DNA of 64,000 bases from Heterocephalus glaber. Taxonomy: Eukaryota > Chordata > Mammalia > Rodentia > Bathyergidae. The notes beneath the pieces are model-generated. The model did not search any database and was not told where the DNA came from. It was given only the letters and a program-made list of their open reading frames with translations. The stretch is from positions 1,340,875-1,404,874 of the forward strand of contig NW_004624801.1 in assembly GCF_000247695.1 (NCBI RefSeq). The letters run 5' to 3'. Of the stretch, positions 23,270-34,110 are shown piece after piece. Position 1 is the first letter of the stretch; each line of letters begins with the position of its first letter. Both the position numbers and the translations under genes were made by a program.

Positions 23270-23700
23270 CCATTTTATTCATTTCTTCATTCAGTCAATA
23301 TTTGAACACCAATTTGTGCCAGCCACAGCTCTAGCTTCTTGGAACACATTCCACTGATGCCAATGTAGTCACATGGCTACATGAATTTACTAGAAGATTC
23401 TAAAAAACTAAAAAGTAAAATGTACCATCCAATACGACTACACAGCCAGTTTCCTCTTTGTAACTATAAAGTGTTCCCTGTCAAAAGAATCATGTGGTTA
23501 AGACATGAACAGCCACAAAGAAGCAGGATGGAAAGCTAGACATCTTAATATTTTCATATGACTAAGATTCCATAATGGAGGATAGGGTTTCTAAACTAAT
23601 AAATGTTTATCACACTTCTGGTATATTATCGACTTTGAGAATACATTAATGAAGAAAACCACATGGTCTCCTTGAGTTTACTATTTATAGTCTAAGAAAT
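23270..23700 (+). mobile_element. L2-type LINE fragments
   Basis: TTCATTTCTTCATTCAGTCA, ATATTTGAACACCAATTTGT, GCCAGCCACAGCTCTAGCTT and later TGAGAATACATTAATGAAGA resemble the L2 3' end (ATTCATTCAACAAATATTTATTGAG...GTGCCAGGCAC...GAGAATACA). About 23340-23580 may be a separate insertion. Confidence 0.55.
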
Positions 23701-24529
23701 TCGTTGGTAATTTTCATGTTCTTTTTGAGGTACTTACTTCATAGAGGGAAGAGCATTTCTTTACCAATTAAACAATCCTTTTCCTGTTGAGTAAGAAATT
23801 TCTTTTATATGGGGGACAAACTTATATTAGCTTTCCTTGGCTTTCTTTCACTTACCTCTGGACTGTACACTAATTTTCCCAAAGGCAAAAATCAAAATTT
23901 CATACTCAGATTTTGGACTATATATGTTTTCCGATAAATAATTGATTAATTTTTTGGATATAGTATAAAGGATATACTTTCTATCAGTGTATCAGTGATT
24001 TCTATATGGAAAGTGGAAAAAATTCACTAAATTATATCTTTTTAGCACATGGTTATTGACTATTTTGTAAAAAACATTAAGGCAAAATGCTTGAACACAA
24101 ATGTAATTGAAAAGCAGAGTGTTTTCATTTACTAGTCAACTCCACAAGAAAATATCTCATTTGATTCTCCAATGGGGGGGCTCATGCTATAGATGTGACT
24201 TAGTAGATTAAGGGGCTAGGAAATAAATCTGGGCATTTGAAAATAGATGTTTTATTTCTGAGAATTATCCACTTTGAAAATTTTAGCTGATTAAACTGAC
24301 AGTCAAAGAAAAAAAACTGGATATTAATTCTGTCAGCAAAATAGAATGTTACAGTCCAGAGAGAGTTAACAAGAATAAAATAGAAGAGAATGAGAAAATC
24401 TTGAACTGTGGTGAAGAATTACACTTGCTTAGCCTAAAAGATTACTCCTGTGTCCTGTGATGAAGTAGAAAGGATTGTGACACAGAGGCTGATGGTTACA
24501 ATGGAAGAGATGGCTTTAATGATATTTAT
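23701..24529. other. AT-rich sequence, no gene seen
   Basis: No recognised repeat or coding frame. Confidence 0.4.
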
Positions 24530-24649
24530 TTATTCATCAACACATATTTATAAAAATGTATAACACACTAAGCTTTAGTTGAGTGCTACTATACAATACT
24601 GAGCAAAAGAGGCAGGGCTGTGCCACTCATGAACTTCATGAGTTTATGG
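24530..24649 (+). mobile_element. L2 LINE fragment
   Basis: TTTATTCATCAACACATATT, GAGTGCTACTATACAATACT and CATGAACTTCATGAGTTTAT follow the L2 3' end order. A B1-ID dimer is inserted directly after it. Confidence 0.6.
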
Positions 24650-24832
24650 TTGTAAGAAGCCAATCATGGTAGCCCACACCTATAATCCCAGAACTCTATG
24701 AGTTTGGGGCAAAAAGGCTAAGTTTGAGCCCGTCCAAGAAAACTTAGTGACTTAACCATACTTGGTCTCAATATAAAAAGGGCTGGGATGTGCTCATTGC
24801 AAAGCCCCTGGGTTCAATCCCCTGTACTGCAA
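24650..24832 (+). mobile_element. B1-ID dimeric SINE
   Basis: The left half is B1-like (CATGGTAGCCCACACCTATA, ATCCCAGAACTCTATGAGTT, CTTGGTCTCAATATAAAAAG). The right half is ID-like (GGGCTGGGATGTGCTCATTG, GGGTTCAATCCCCTGTACTG). Similar dimers are at 29878, 50475 and 59270. Diverged, therefore older than the monomeric ID copies. Confidence 0.8.
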
Positions 24833-24898
24833 ATATAGATAGATAGGTGAGTAGATACAGATAGATAGATAGACAGACAGATAGACAGACAGACAGAT
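24833..24898. repeat. (GATA)n/(GACA)n microsatellite
   Basis: Interrupted GATA units pass into GACA units directly after the dimeric SINE, so the repeat probably grew from its tail. Confidence 0.9.
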
Positions 24899-26584
24899 AA
24901 GTCAAGAAACAGAGCGTTTGGTAATGAACTAAAGAGAAATTATAAAGTAGAAGACTTGTAATTGTTCTAAGATTTCTAATACTGGATACTGGGAAATGTC
25001 TAGAAATGTAGGTCTTTAAATGGAGAAACAGGGGAACGAAATTCTTATGGTAAGAATTCTGCCCATTTTTGTTTGGGCAATAGTGAGTTTCAACAGATGT
25101 GAGTGGTGTCTAAAAAAACTAGGAATGGGACACAAGGACACAGGATTGGAAGAGCAAGTATATTTCTAGTCTGAAGAATATTTGAAGTTATGAGAACTCA
25201 AACACAGAAAGTGAGCTCTGGAAAAGAAAGATCTGAGGATAACATTTTCAGCTTTGATATTCAAAGATAAGAATTTCAGCAAAGAAAAAATACAGTGTTC
25301 TATACAGACTGAAGGAACTGTGAGGGCAATAAGAATAGAATTAAGGAAGGGCACAGGTGGAGTTCAAGGACGAATTTCAAGGATGAAGGTGAGATCAGAA
25401 AGAGATCAAAGAGCATAAGGACTTAAATAAGTCATACTTCACACTTTTGAGAGCAGACTTAGGAAAATGATTCGTGAAAGAGATCTCAGAGTGCTTGAGA
25501 GTTCATAGGTAGGCGAAATTTAGGGGCAGCAGATATAGGCCACCAATAAAGAACATAAACATACAACGTAGCTCCAAGACAAACTAAGTTAAAGTTAAGT
25601 AGATGTAAACAGAAGACACGAGCACCATCAAAACTGTGAACAAAAAAAGTCCGCGCAGAGGAAGTAACCTAAAATTATAGAAAAAGGCTGGAAAATTCTA
25701 TAAATAAAATAAATGACTCCAGGGAAGTTTTAAATAACGAGAAGTAACATACAGCATTTGAAATCAGTAGAGTCTAAAACAGTCTGCCTATATCTATTTA
25801 AATGCAGTTGTTAAGAATGTTTTGCACTTCATTGTTTTAGGTTCTGAACACTGGGGGAGGGGGCGGTTTTAGTTTCATTAGCCACCAAAATGACGTTCCC
25901 AAGGGAAAATTCTCTGATCTAGGCAAAGATGCTTATCCATGTTTTTCCCAGGTGACCATCTAACCCCCTCAATATTTTTTTCCACCAGGTGGCAATGCCC
26001 CCTTACTGTTGAAGAGCTGGAAACTGATACGATGAAAACAGTGAATAATCTGGATTTCTGAGAGAACATTCTGACAACTGTCTTTGTTTAGGAAGTTGAC
26101 ATTTTCATCAGAGTTGCCTCCTGGAAAATTCACTACAGATTCCCAAACTGCTGATTATATACAAATGAAGCAGAAACCTAAGAGACAATGTGCTTTATAT
26201 TAAAAAAGGTCACTTAATGTCATGACCTCCAAGTGAATTTTTCTAGAAAGAAGAAAAGAATGGTTTTTTTCATAACCTGAAAATTTTGGAGTGTTGGGCA
26301 AATAATAGAAATTGAGACACTCTTGAAATAGAAAAGATGAATGAAATAATTAAGGAAGACCATAAAATGAGAGGGAAGGGAAAAATTTAGGGATTGATAC
26401 ATATTCTTCATTAATACTCAGTAAATATTTCTTGAATGGATAAAAAGAAAGAACAAAGAGACTCTGGTAAGATGCAGTGTTCTAGTATCCAGGACACTAG
26501 AAATTGTTGAAAGAATGAAAAGGTTTTTTCACTCATTAAATTTTTTTTTAAAATATAGTTTATAATACAGAATCGAATAAGGGT
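24899..26584. other. Unassigned sequence, no gene seen
   Basis: About 1.7 kb, purine-rich around 25190-25480. Short minus-strand frames (25166-25354, 25878-26069, 26220-26411) have no family resemblance. Confidence 0.4.
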
Positions 26585-26800
26585 CAGCAAACTGTGACTC
26601 AACTCAGAGGTCAACTCTGGCTTACTACTTGTATGTACAAACAAAGTTTTATTGGAACTTCCATGGTGATTTACTTGCATATTGCTTATGACTGCTTTCA
26701 TGTGATACAACAAATTGTATGTTTGCCAGACTACTTGAGCTACAAAATCTAAATGACTTGCTATAACCTTTCACATTAAAATTTGCTGACCCCAGGACCA
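26585..26800 (+). mobile_element. hAT-type repeat, nearly full length
   Basis: Starts AGGGTCAGCAAACTGTGACT, passes AAACAAAGTTTTATTGGAAC and TTGCTTATGACTGCTTTCAT, and ends AAAATTTGCTGACCCC. The terminal GGGTCAGCAAA and TTTGCTGACCC are inverted repeats. Same family as 22836-23165. The minus-strand frame at 26411-26713 overlaps it by chance. Confidence 0.8.
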
Positions 26801-26982
26801 ATATTTAATGGCATGGGATGTGGAATAAGATAAATGTGGATCTCAGTCCCAGTTCTAACACTTAATACTCGTTTGAATTTGTACACGTGTTAAGGATTCA
26901 TTTAGAAATTACTTTTAAAACACTCAATGCTCTGTTGGTAGGTACACAGAAAGTATATCATCCATTCAGTTATTTAACCTTC

Positions 26983-27325
26983 TGTCTCCAACAAAATTCC
27001 ACAAAATAGGCAACATTATCAGAAAGAAAAGTTTATTTTGACTCATGTTTTTAGAATTTCAGTCCACACCTTCTGGTTCTGTTGTTTTGGGGACCATGGC
27101 AAGGCAGAACTTCATGGAGGGAGCACAGGGTGGGGCACAGCTGCTCGCTAGAAGCAGGAAAAGAAAGAAGGGGTTCCTCCACCGCTGCTTTCTTTGGCTA
27201 GGCCCCACCTCCTACAGCTTCCACTAGCTCCCCATAGCGCCACCAGCTGGTGACCAGATCTTTAGTACAGCACAGTATGTGGTACTTGGGAGGACATTTA
27301 GTATTGAAAGCATAACTCCCAATAT
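26983..27325 (-). mobile_element. Rodent MaLR (MT/ORR1-like) LTR, antisense
   Basis: GTTTATTTTGACTCATGTTT, GGCAAGGCAGAACTTCATGG, CTAGGCCCCACCTCCTACAG, ATAGCGCCACCAGCTGGTGA and TGGGAGGACATTTAGTATTG match the reverse complement of a rodent MaLR LTR. The short frames at 27045-27464 are within or next to it. Confidence 0.78.
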
Positions 27326-28589
27326 TATCTCTTTGGCTAAAACTCGAGGAGATAATGCAATAATATCCATTATTTCTACCAGCTTTCAAACAACAACCTT
27401 CAAATCTTTTTTCGATTATATACAAAAAATTGAGCACAAATGTACCTCTTTTATATTCTGGTGAATTTTGGTTTCTGTTTCTTTCTCTTTCAAGGCAAAT
27501 TCTAATGATGGTATTTAGTGGTTAGTCAATGTTTAGTGTGCTTGTATCTCTCCAGATCTGATACTTTTCACAGTCCCTCAATCGTGCAAAATGCAATGAA
27601 ACCATGAAGAGTCAGAAGATATGGACCAAGTATCCAAAGGTCCCCTAAAGGGTTTTTGACCTTGGATAATTGAGGTCCAACTCTGGCTCACAGAACACAA
27701 AGGTGATTTTGGAGTTTCTTGTGCTTATTCTTAACTAATCTAGTGCTTGACTGCCAGTAAAGGCCTTTGGCAAACACCTATAGGAGAAGTGTCTAAAATC
27801 TAAAGTGTGAATCACTGGAAATGGGGACTTTGTCAAAATAAGGGAATTAAATTCATTAAAGGAGTGGTAGTTTAATTTTCTGTGCCAGCTTGTACTGATC
27901 AGGGCTGGCACTAAACACCGAGCTTGTACAAACCCACCCAAACTTGGCAGGATCGATGATCCCAACCAACCCAGCCACTTGGCTTTCACTCCAGGTTAAA
28001 TGTGCCTAAATTAGTAAAATTGGGTTTGGATTTGGGGCCGTTCTTGTCATCTAGAATGAGGACAAAGGACCAAGACAGCTTTGCTTGTGGGGTAATGTAG
28101 TAGACATCTCCTCAGAATTTCCTCAGAAGAGTCTTTGGGACTGACATGAACAACTGGGAGAATTTAGGTTTAAACTCTGTAAACACATGTTTCCAGGACT
28201 GCATTCAGATCCCTGACTCTTGGTAGGAAAGAAAGCGGATCCCTTGGAGAAAAAGACTTGAGTGCCAAGTGAGCTTGATCCTGGGACCATGGCAACCACA
28301 TTGACCATGGCACGGACTCATTGGTAGTGGGTTAGATATGACAAGGGCCACCCACAGACACATAAACCTTAAAACCTAAATGAGGTTTATGTGGGCATGT
28401 GGGAACATGTCAAAACACAATGTGTTTGCTGCTTTCTGTGAGGTACAGGGATTTTCCTAGTAACAGAAGGAGAAAGGTATGCCTGTTGCAACTCTCAAGT
28501 CACTTCAATATATGTAAATCTTATTTGGGGCATGATTTCCCTAGCTGCATTTTTGCAAAAGAGATTTATTTAGTGCTTTTCTAAGTATC
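27326..28589. other. Unassigned sequence, no gene seen
   Basis: About 1.3 kb of mixed composition. Frames at 27735-27989, 28123-28308 and 28399-28584 have no recognisable domain. Confidence 0.4.
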
Positions 28590-28790
28590 TTGTTTAGAAC
28601 ATGAATGTGAACAACCCCTGCTCTCATAGAATTTACATGGTGATCTTCTACACAAATAGTTGTATTATCACTTGAATAATGACCAATAGGAGATAGGAGT
28701 AGAGTGCTAGATGAATAGAGAAAAGAGTCAAGGAAATGAAAAAATGCTTCATCAAGGGTGATGTTGGCCTTGGACCATGAAAGGCATGGT
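28590..28790 (+). mobile_element. L2 LINE fragment
   Basis: AACCCCTGCTCTCATAGAAT, TTACATGGTGATCTTCTACA, AGAGTGCTAGATGAATAGAG and AAGGGTGATGTTGGCCTTGG follow the L2 3' end consensus. Ancient. Confidence 0.65.
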
Positions 28791-29389
28791 AATCCCTTGG
28801 CTCTCCATTATATTTACCAAGAAAGGAACTGAAAATTTACTTTAAAAATAACAATAGATATGAGTAGATATTCTCTCCCTTTCATTAGCCTGTATTGTAC
28901 TAGTTCTATTGAATTTCCTTAAAACCTAGATGAAATCAGCAGAAGTCTGGATAAGTAAATTTAAGAAAACAGTGTAACAATGCTTTATTGCATGTGGATA
29001 ATTTCTCCGATGTCCCTGAATGTTAGTCATAAATAGGTAAATGGAAGTATTATGCAACCTGCACCTCAAGCCATCTAAGTCATCTTTATAGTTACATTGA
29101 TATTTTTGAAATAATTTTTATTAAAATAAAAGGTACTTGAGAAGAGACCATAACATTTGATTGGAAAAGGCATAATTGGTTTATCATTGTTTTTTAATGT
29201 GTTTTTATTGTTTGCTTCTTTGTCTTTCATCATAAAATCCCTACTGTCCAACTGAAATACCTACAGTAAATAACTGTCATTATGTGATGTCTCAATAATA
29301 CTGCTGGCCTGAATAATATTGCCTAACAAGTATTAAGCCTGAATTAATTAATGAGCTGTTGAAAATTATTTTTCATGCAACCCATTTAG
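28791..29389. other. AT-rich sequence, no gene seen
   Basis: Nothing recognised. Confidence 0.4.
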
Positions 29390-29510
29390 TAAATCCATTT
29401 AATAAAAATTTATGGAGTACCTACAATGTGCAATTTGCTAGGCAATGGGAACAGAAGAAATAATTATGATCAAAAAGACAAAAGCCCTCTCCCTTTTCAT
29501 CTAATAAAAG
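29390..29510 (+). mobile_element. L2 LINE fragment
   Basis: AATAAAAATTTATGGAGTAC, CTACAATGTGCAATTTGCTA and GGCAATGGGAACAGAAGAAA match the L2 3' end. Confidence 0.65.
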
Positions 29511-29877
29511 AAATTGGTATTGTTCATCAGAGTGATGAAAATAAAATAAAGACAAAGTCTAAAAGATTTTCAAAATGGATGTTCGGAAGGAAATTACAAA
29601 AAAAAAAAAAAGGAAAGCAAAAATGTGGTCGAGAATAGAAAAGCCAGGAAGGATCCCTACTTAATAGAGAATTGGCTTAAATTCTATTGGCTGAGAGAGT
29701 CGTTCATGACCTTTTACTACTACAACCCTTAGGCTTTGGCTTAGACAAAGGATTCACACCAATGCACTTGCACTTTCAGAGGGAAAAATATGTAACAAAG
29801 AGGAATACATGTAGGGAATGGCATGAGGAGCTTAACAACGCTGAATCGTAAAACTGGGAAAGAATAAACTGGGGGTG
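29511..29877. other. Unassigned sequence with a short A-run
   Basis: An A-run at about 29598-29611. The plus-strand frame at 29426-29638 is Lys-rich, starts within the L2 fragment and crosses the A-run, so it is not credible. Confidence 0.4.
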
Positions 29878-30055
29878 GGGACACACACCTCTAATGTCAG
29901 CACTCTAATGAGAAGCTGAGCCAGGAGGATCATAAATTCTAGCCCAGATTGGTAAACTGAACAATTTAGTGAGACTCTGTCTCAAAATTTAAAAGTTCAA
30001 AAAATGGCTGAGGATGTAGTTTACCTGGGTTCAAGCCTCAGTACTCCAAACAGGG
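29878..30055 (+). mobile_element. B1-ID dimeric SINE with target-site duplication
   Basis: The B1-like left half (ACCTCTAATGTCAGCACTCT, GAAGCTGAGCCAGGAGGATC, GAGACTCTGTCTCAAAATTT) is joined to an ID-like right half (ATGGCTGAGGATGTAGTTTA, GGGTTCAAGCCTCAGTACTC). TGGGAAAGAA occurs at 29855-29864 and 30063-30072 as the likely duplication. Confidence 0.85.
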
Positions 30056-30551
30056 GAGAAAATGGGAAAGAAAAGGTGCACTATGAGTAACTGGTTTCTT
30101 TTAAAACAATAAATAATAAAAAAGAAAAATTGAAAAAATGTATTATGTAAAAGTTATTAACACAGCAGAGAACTTAATCTCGGTGGGAACCTACACTTTC
30201 TCTAATTTCTGTTCACTGTTTCTGGTACTTCTTCCACCTCCAGCATTCCTCAGTGGACTCTTGTTCTTGCTGAAAACGTTTACTATTTCTATTTTTGGTG
30301 GTGCTAATGCATTTTCTCTGATATTTGTAGAGAAATTGGAGAAAAATTAGTATTCACATATGAATGCTATTTCTTGGTAGGTTTGGGGGTGCTTTGTTGT
30401 GGTTATTAAGGGAAAATTGGGGTTTTTTTCAGCTTTCCATAGTGTGAAGAATCAAACAGTCAATATGGGAGTAGAGTTGAAGATTCTCACAGGCTATCAT
30501 CCTTCAGAAGGTATAAAGTTTGCCATAAAAGAGGACTTAAAAGGATTTTTA
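30056..30551. other. Unassigned sequence, no gene seen
   Basis: The 70-codon frame at 30138-30350 is hydrophobic by composition but has no supporting context. Confidence 0.4.
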
Positions 30552-31151
30552 AACATACTGTAATAGTCAGGATTATCCAAAGAAAAACACACTGTGACAC
30601 ATATAATTCACACACAAAGAAACATAAGTATATAAATTTATAAATCTATGTATATTATGTAAATCTACATATATTACTTTATTATGAGGGATTGAGTCAT
30701 ATAATTATGGAGGCAGAGATGTACCACAATTTGCCATTTGCAAATTGGAGACCCAGGAAATCTAATGATCTAATTCAATCCTAGTTCAAAAGCAGCTCCT
30801 GATGGTGTGATCCTATTTAGTGGGCAAGAGAAGATGAAATAAGATGTCTCAGCTCAAGCAGTGATTTAGAAAAAATGAAGCATGTAAAGGGATGTATTCC
30901 TCCCTCCTGGCCAGCCACATTGAGGAGGGTGATATACTTTACTAATTCCAATGCTAATCTGATCCATTAAACATTCTCACAAACACATCTAGAAATAGTG
31001 TTTAAAGGGATGGGGATTTAGCTCAGTGGCACTGCACCTGTCTTGGAACCACAAGGACCTGAGTTTGTTTCCTGGTACAAAAAAAAAAAAAATACTGTTT
31101 AATTTGAATATCCCATACCAGTGATTTTGACACGTGAAATTAGCCATCACA
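30552..31151 (-). mobile_element. Ancient LTR-type repeat, antisense, interrupted by an ID SINE
   Basis: TAGTCAGGATTATCCAAAGA, ATTATGGAGGCAGAGATGTA, GGAGACCCAGGAAATCTAAT, GATGTCTCAGCTCAAGCAGT and CTAATCTGATCCATTAAACA follow a widespread mammalian LTR-type repeat whose reverse complement starts TGTGATGG. The ID insertion occupies 31006-31090. The LTR end resumes after it (TTTAATTTGAATATCCCATA...AAATTAGCCATCACA). A second copy is at 57525-57969. Confidence 0.7.
31006..31090 (+). mobile_element. ID SINE inserted in an older LTR
   Basis: TGGGGATTTAGCTCAGTGGC, GACCTGAGTTTGTTTCCTGG and a poly(A) tail. The flanks AATAGTGTTTAA (30994-31005) and AATACTGTTTAA (31091-31102) are a duplication with one mismatch. 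A decayed B box makes this one of the older ID copies. Confidence 0.92.
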
Positions 31152-31265
31152 TACACTAATACCAAAATAATACTAAATGTCATACTGAGTACTCCTTGCT
31201 TATCTTTAAGATTTAACTGCTTAAGATTTATGCCATTAAATATAATTACTTTTGGTTGTTATTTC

Positions 31266-31346
31266 TTGTCTTTTGCAGTGCTGTAGATGAACTCAGGAGA
31301 TCTTGAAAGTTAGACAAATGCTCTACCAATAATATACACGCCCAGT
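31266..31346 (-). mobile_element. Degenerate ID-derived SINE, antisense
   Basis: CAGTGCTGTAGATGAACTCA, GACAAATGCTCTACCAATAA and CACGCCCAGTCC resemble the reverse complement of an ID-like unit (GTACTGAGGATTGAACCCAG...AAGTGCTCTACCACTGAGC). Confidence 0.55.
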
Positions 31347-31503
31347 CCTTCCTTCCTTCCTGTCGGCCTTCCTTCTTTATCTTTATTTCTGCCTCTTCCT
31401 TTCCCTCCCTGTGTTTTCTCTTCCTTTCTCTTTTGTTCTTTCTTTCTATCTCTAGCCCTTCTTTCCTTCCTTCCTTCTTTCCTTCTTTCCTTCTTTCTTT
31501 CCA
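31347..31503. repeat. (TTCC)n/(TTTC)n pyrimidine-rich repeat
   Basis: TTCC, TTTC and CCCT units. The minus-strand frames at 31246-31521 are Lys/Glu/Arg-rich low-complexity artefacts of this repeat. Confidence 0.92.
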
Positions 31504-31694
31504 AGTATTATTGCCAAGCAAATTTCAAAGCAGCTGGAAATAATAATATCAAGAAATAACAATACATGGCTTTTTTTTATCCATTCAAAAAGCAAAAAGT
31601 CTTTACCAAATATATTCAGAAAATCTCTAAAACCCTCAGTGTGAGAAATATTAGGTACTCTAATCCTATAGAGTTCATAAAAAGTATTGTAATT

Positions 31695-31765
31695 GGGCCA
31701 GGGATTTAGCTCAGTGGTTCCACCACCTGCCTCGCAAGCTCAAGGTCCCGAGTTAGATTCCTGGT
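31695..31765 (+). mobile_element. ID SINE
   Basis: GGGCCAGGGATTTAGCTCAG, CACCTGCCTCGCAAGC and GGTCCCGAGTTAGATTCCTG. The flanks AAAGTATTGTAATT (31681-31694) and AAAGAATTGTAATT (31850-31863) are its target-site duplication with one mismatch. The tail has become an (AAAG)n repeat. Confidence 0.95.
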
Positions 31766-31773
31766 ACCAAAAA

Positions 31774-31849
<76 letters not shown>

Positions 31850-31852
31850 AAA
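31766..31852. repeat. (AAAG)n microsatellite in the ID tail
   Basis: About 20 AAAG units lie between the ID body and its downstream duplication, so the repeat grew from the SINE tail after insertion. Confidence 0.95.
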
Positions 31853-31869
31853 GAATTGTAATTATTGAC

Positions 31870-32035
31870 TAGGTACCACGTACAATATAAGTATGTATAT
31901 ACAGTAGCCAAATCTTCATGAACACCTCATAGACAAGTTGTTCTTATTATCTCTGTGGACTGTAGAAGAAACTGGAACAGAAGCAGTTAAATAATTATAC
32001 CAGGTAACCAATGCAGGAAACTGAATCTTTCCTAG
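31870..32035 (+). mobile_element. MIR-type SINE fragment
   Basis: CATGAACACCTCATAGACAA, TATTATCTCTGTGGACTGTA and GTTAAATAATTATACCAGGT recall the MIR 3' half (ATTATCC...GAGGAAACTGAG...TAAGTAACTTGCC). Confidence 0.5.
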
Positions 32036-33641
32036 GGTGCTTTGATCTTGTGCGTTTCTTCCTTTTCCTTAGTCCACTGAACACAAAACAACCACAAAAC
32101 ATTAGAAAGTAATGTGCATACACATAGTTACAGTTAAGTCACTGGAGATTTTATAAACAAAGATAATGTTACTTCATTTTTTAAACTGCCATATTTACTT
32201 AGATTTTTTTTTTTACATAAACGTATTAACAATGTTCCCATATTGTGTTGGAGACCTTTTCGTTTATCAATAGTCTTAACAACAATCTTTCTTCTGAATA
32301 TTCCCGAATATTCCTTCTAGCTTTCAGAGCCTCATAGTCCGCTCCTGCTCGGTCTTCACACATGCTTGCCATCTCACAAATAGAAAAATCCTTCACGTCT
32401 TTACAACTAAATCCTGAGATCTCCGTGCTTTCTCTCCTGATTCTTGACAACATTGTCTGCAAAATTTATTCACTGCAGAATACATGAGTTTTATGTAGTG
32501 TGAGAGCCATTAAAGTGAACATTTAGAGAAAAAAAAAGAGGAAAAAAGTTAAAGAAACAAGGAGTTTCTTTCCAGAGAATGCTCCACAGTGGCTCCAAAG
32601 GGCCCCTGCTTGGAAATGCTGAGTCTTGTGTAGGAGCCCCTCAGCGGCAAAGGAAAACAGGCCACTCTTATTAGAAATTCTACAGCTAAAGATGTAACAT
32701 CATAGCTAAATTCAGTCGGAGACAGGTCGAGAAACAAAAACCAGGAGCCAAGGCAGTCTAGTCGGCTCTGAAATTTGATTCAGGCACCAGATTATGAATA
32801 GATTTAACTAGTTCGCCAAATGAAAATGTAGATTTTGGCACCGACTGAATTTTTTTTGGAGGGGAGGGGGTATTCTATATGTGGAGTCCGAGTACACATT
32901 GAGGGATATGAAAAGGAGCTTTTTATATTATATAACTACTCAGTGTATGTTAAGGAAAAAGAAAAACAATTAACTCAATAAATGCCAAAAAAAAAATTCA
33001 GCCTCTTTTTACTACCTTGAGCATCCAACTTCTCTTTACTTACCTTAGTTTAGGATGCAAGCTTTTGAACCATTCAGAATGATACAGCTCCAAGCAACAA
33101 TCAATAACTAAATAATTACTTATGCAAAGTTCTTATTAAATCGCTTGCATCTGGTCCCATTCCATTTGCCTAAGAGCTTGGTGTGACAAGAGGCTTACGT
33201 CGGTCCGTAGCAGGAGGTAGTACATTGTCAGTCAGGGTATGGAAATGAACTGTAATTGTCCTGAGGTTTCTCAGATTCCTTTTCCCGTTTCCTTTCCTGG
33301 CAAGGGTGGCAGGGTGTGCCACCAACACGGTGAAGTCCAATTTCCTCCGATTTCCATAGCTCTGGCCCTCACAGAGCTGTGATTCCGTGTCTTGTAATGA
33401 AGATGAAAACAAATTAAAATAAAGACAGAGAATGGGTTTCATTTCTCCCTCAATATTGCAACCTGCTTCTCAATTGCTTGCGTCGTGCCAAACTGCTTTA
33501 CTAGTAGTTCCTAAATTGTCTATCTTTAAAACATACATTCTCAACAAGTTAACGCCACTTAAAAATATTTTTCCAGTGCTATTCAACCCACCCAAACAGA
33601 ATCTGATGAAACATTTTTGATTTCAAAAAAAATTATTATAG
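32036..33641. other. Apparently unique sequence, no gene seen
   Basis: About 1.6 kb without a recognised repeat. Scattered CpGs persist (near 32343, 32718, 32760, 33200). Minus-strand frames at 32226-32462, 32549-32737 and 33170-33442 have no domain resemblance. A candidate block for conserved non-coding sequence. Confidence 0.4.
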
Positions 33642-33730
33642 TGACCGGGGATTTAGCTCAGTGGTTCCACCTCCTGCCTCGCAAGTGGAACGACCCGAGT
33701 TTGATCCCCGGTACCAAAAAAAAAAAAAAG
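33642..33730 (+). mobile_element. ID SINE
   Basis: CGGGGATTTAGCTCAGTGGT, CTCGCAAGTGG, ACGACCCGAGTTTGATCCCC, GGTACC and an A-tail. The segment after GCAAG differs from other copies (TGGAACG). The flanks ATTATTATAG and TTTATTGTAG are a decayed duplication. Confidence 0.92.
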
Positions 33731-33825
33731 TTTATTGTAGAAATAGTGTAACATGCTTTTGCTAAGTTTCTTTTATTTATGATATTGCGTTTCTGGGTAG
33801 CTTGAAAGACTATTATTCAAATCAG

Positions 33826-33854
33826 TGTGTGCATGTGTGTGTGTGTGTGTGTGT
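33826..33854. repeat. (TG)n microsatellite
   Basis: GTGTGTGCATG followed by a clean GT run. Confidence 0.9.
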
Positions 33855-33947
33855 CCCTAAGTTGTAGTTATTCTGATAATTTCAACAGAAAATTGTAATT
33901 GTTATTCACTGTGTATTGAGAAAAAAAGGACCAGCAGATTCTGTCTT

Positions 33948-34110
33948 TAAAGGTAGCATAGTGATGTACAAAGTTTAAAAGTCAAATTCTGGCTCTGTCC
34001 TTGTGTGCCTGTGGCCGTCACTCAGCTTCCTTCTCTTTCTGAGACTTAGACTCCTCATTCATCACTAGGATAATGATAATAATCTAGTGAGCTTTAAAAA
34101 CCTGGTACAT
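33948..34110 (+). mobile_element. MIR SINE, fairly complete
   Basis: AAAGGTAGCATAGTGATGTA, CAAATTCTGGCTCTGTCCTT, TGTGGCCGTCACTCAGCTTC, GAGACTTAGACTCCTCATTC and AGGATAATGATAATAATCTA keep the whole MIR order from A box to 3' end. Confidence 0.82.
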
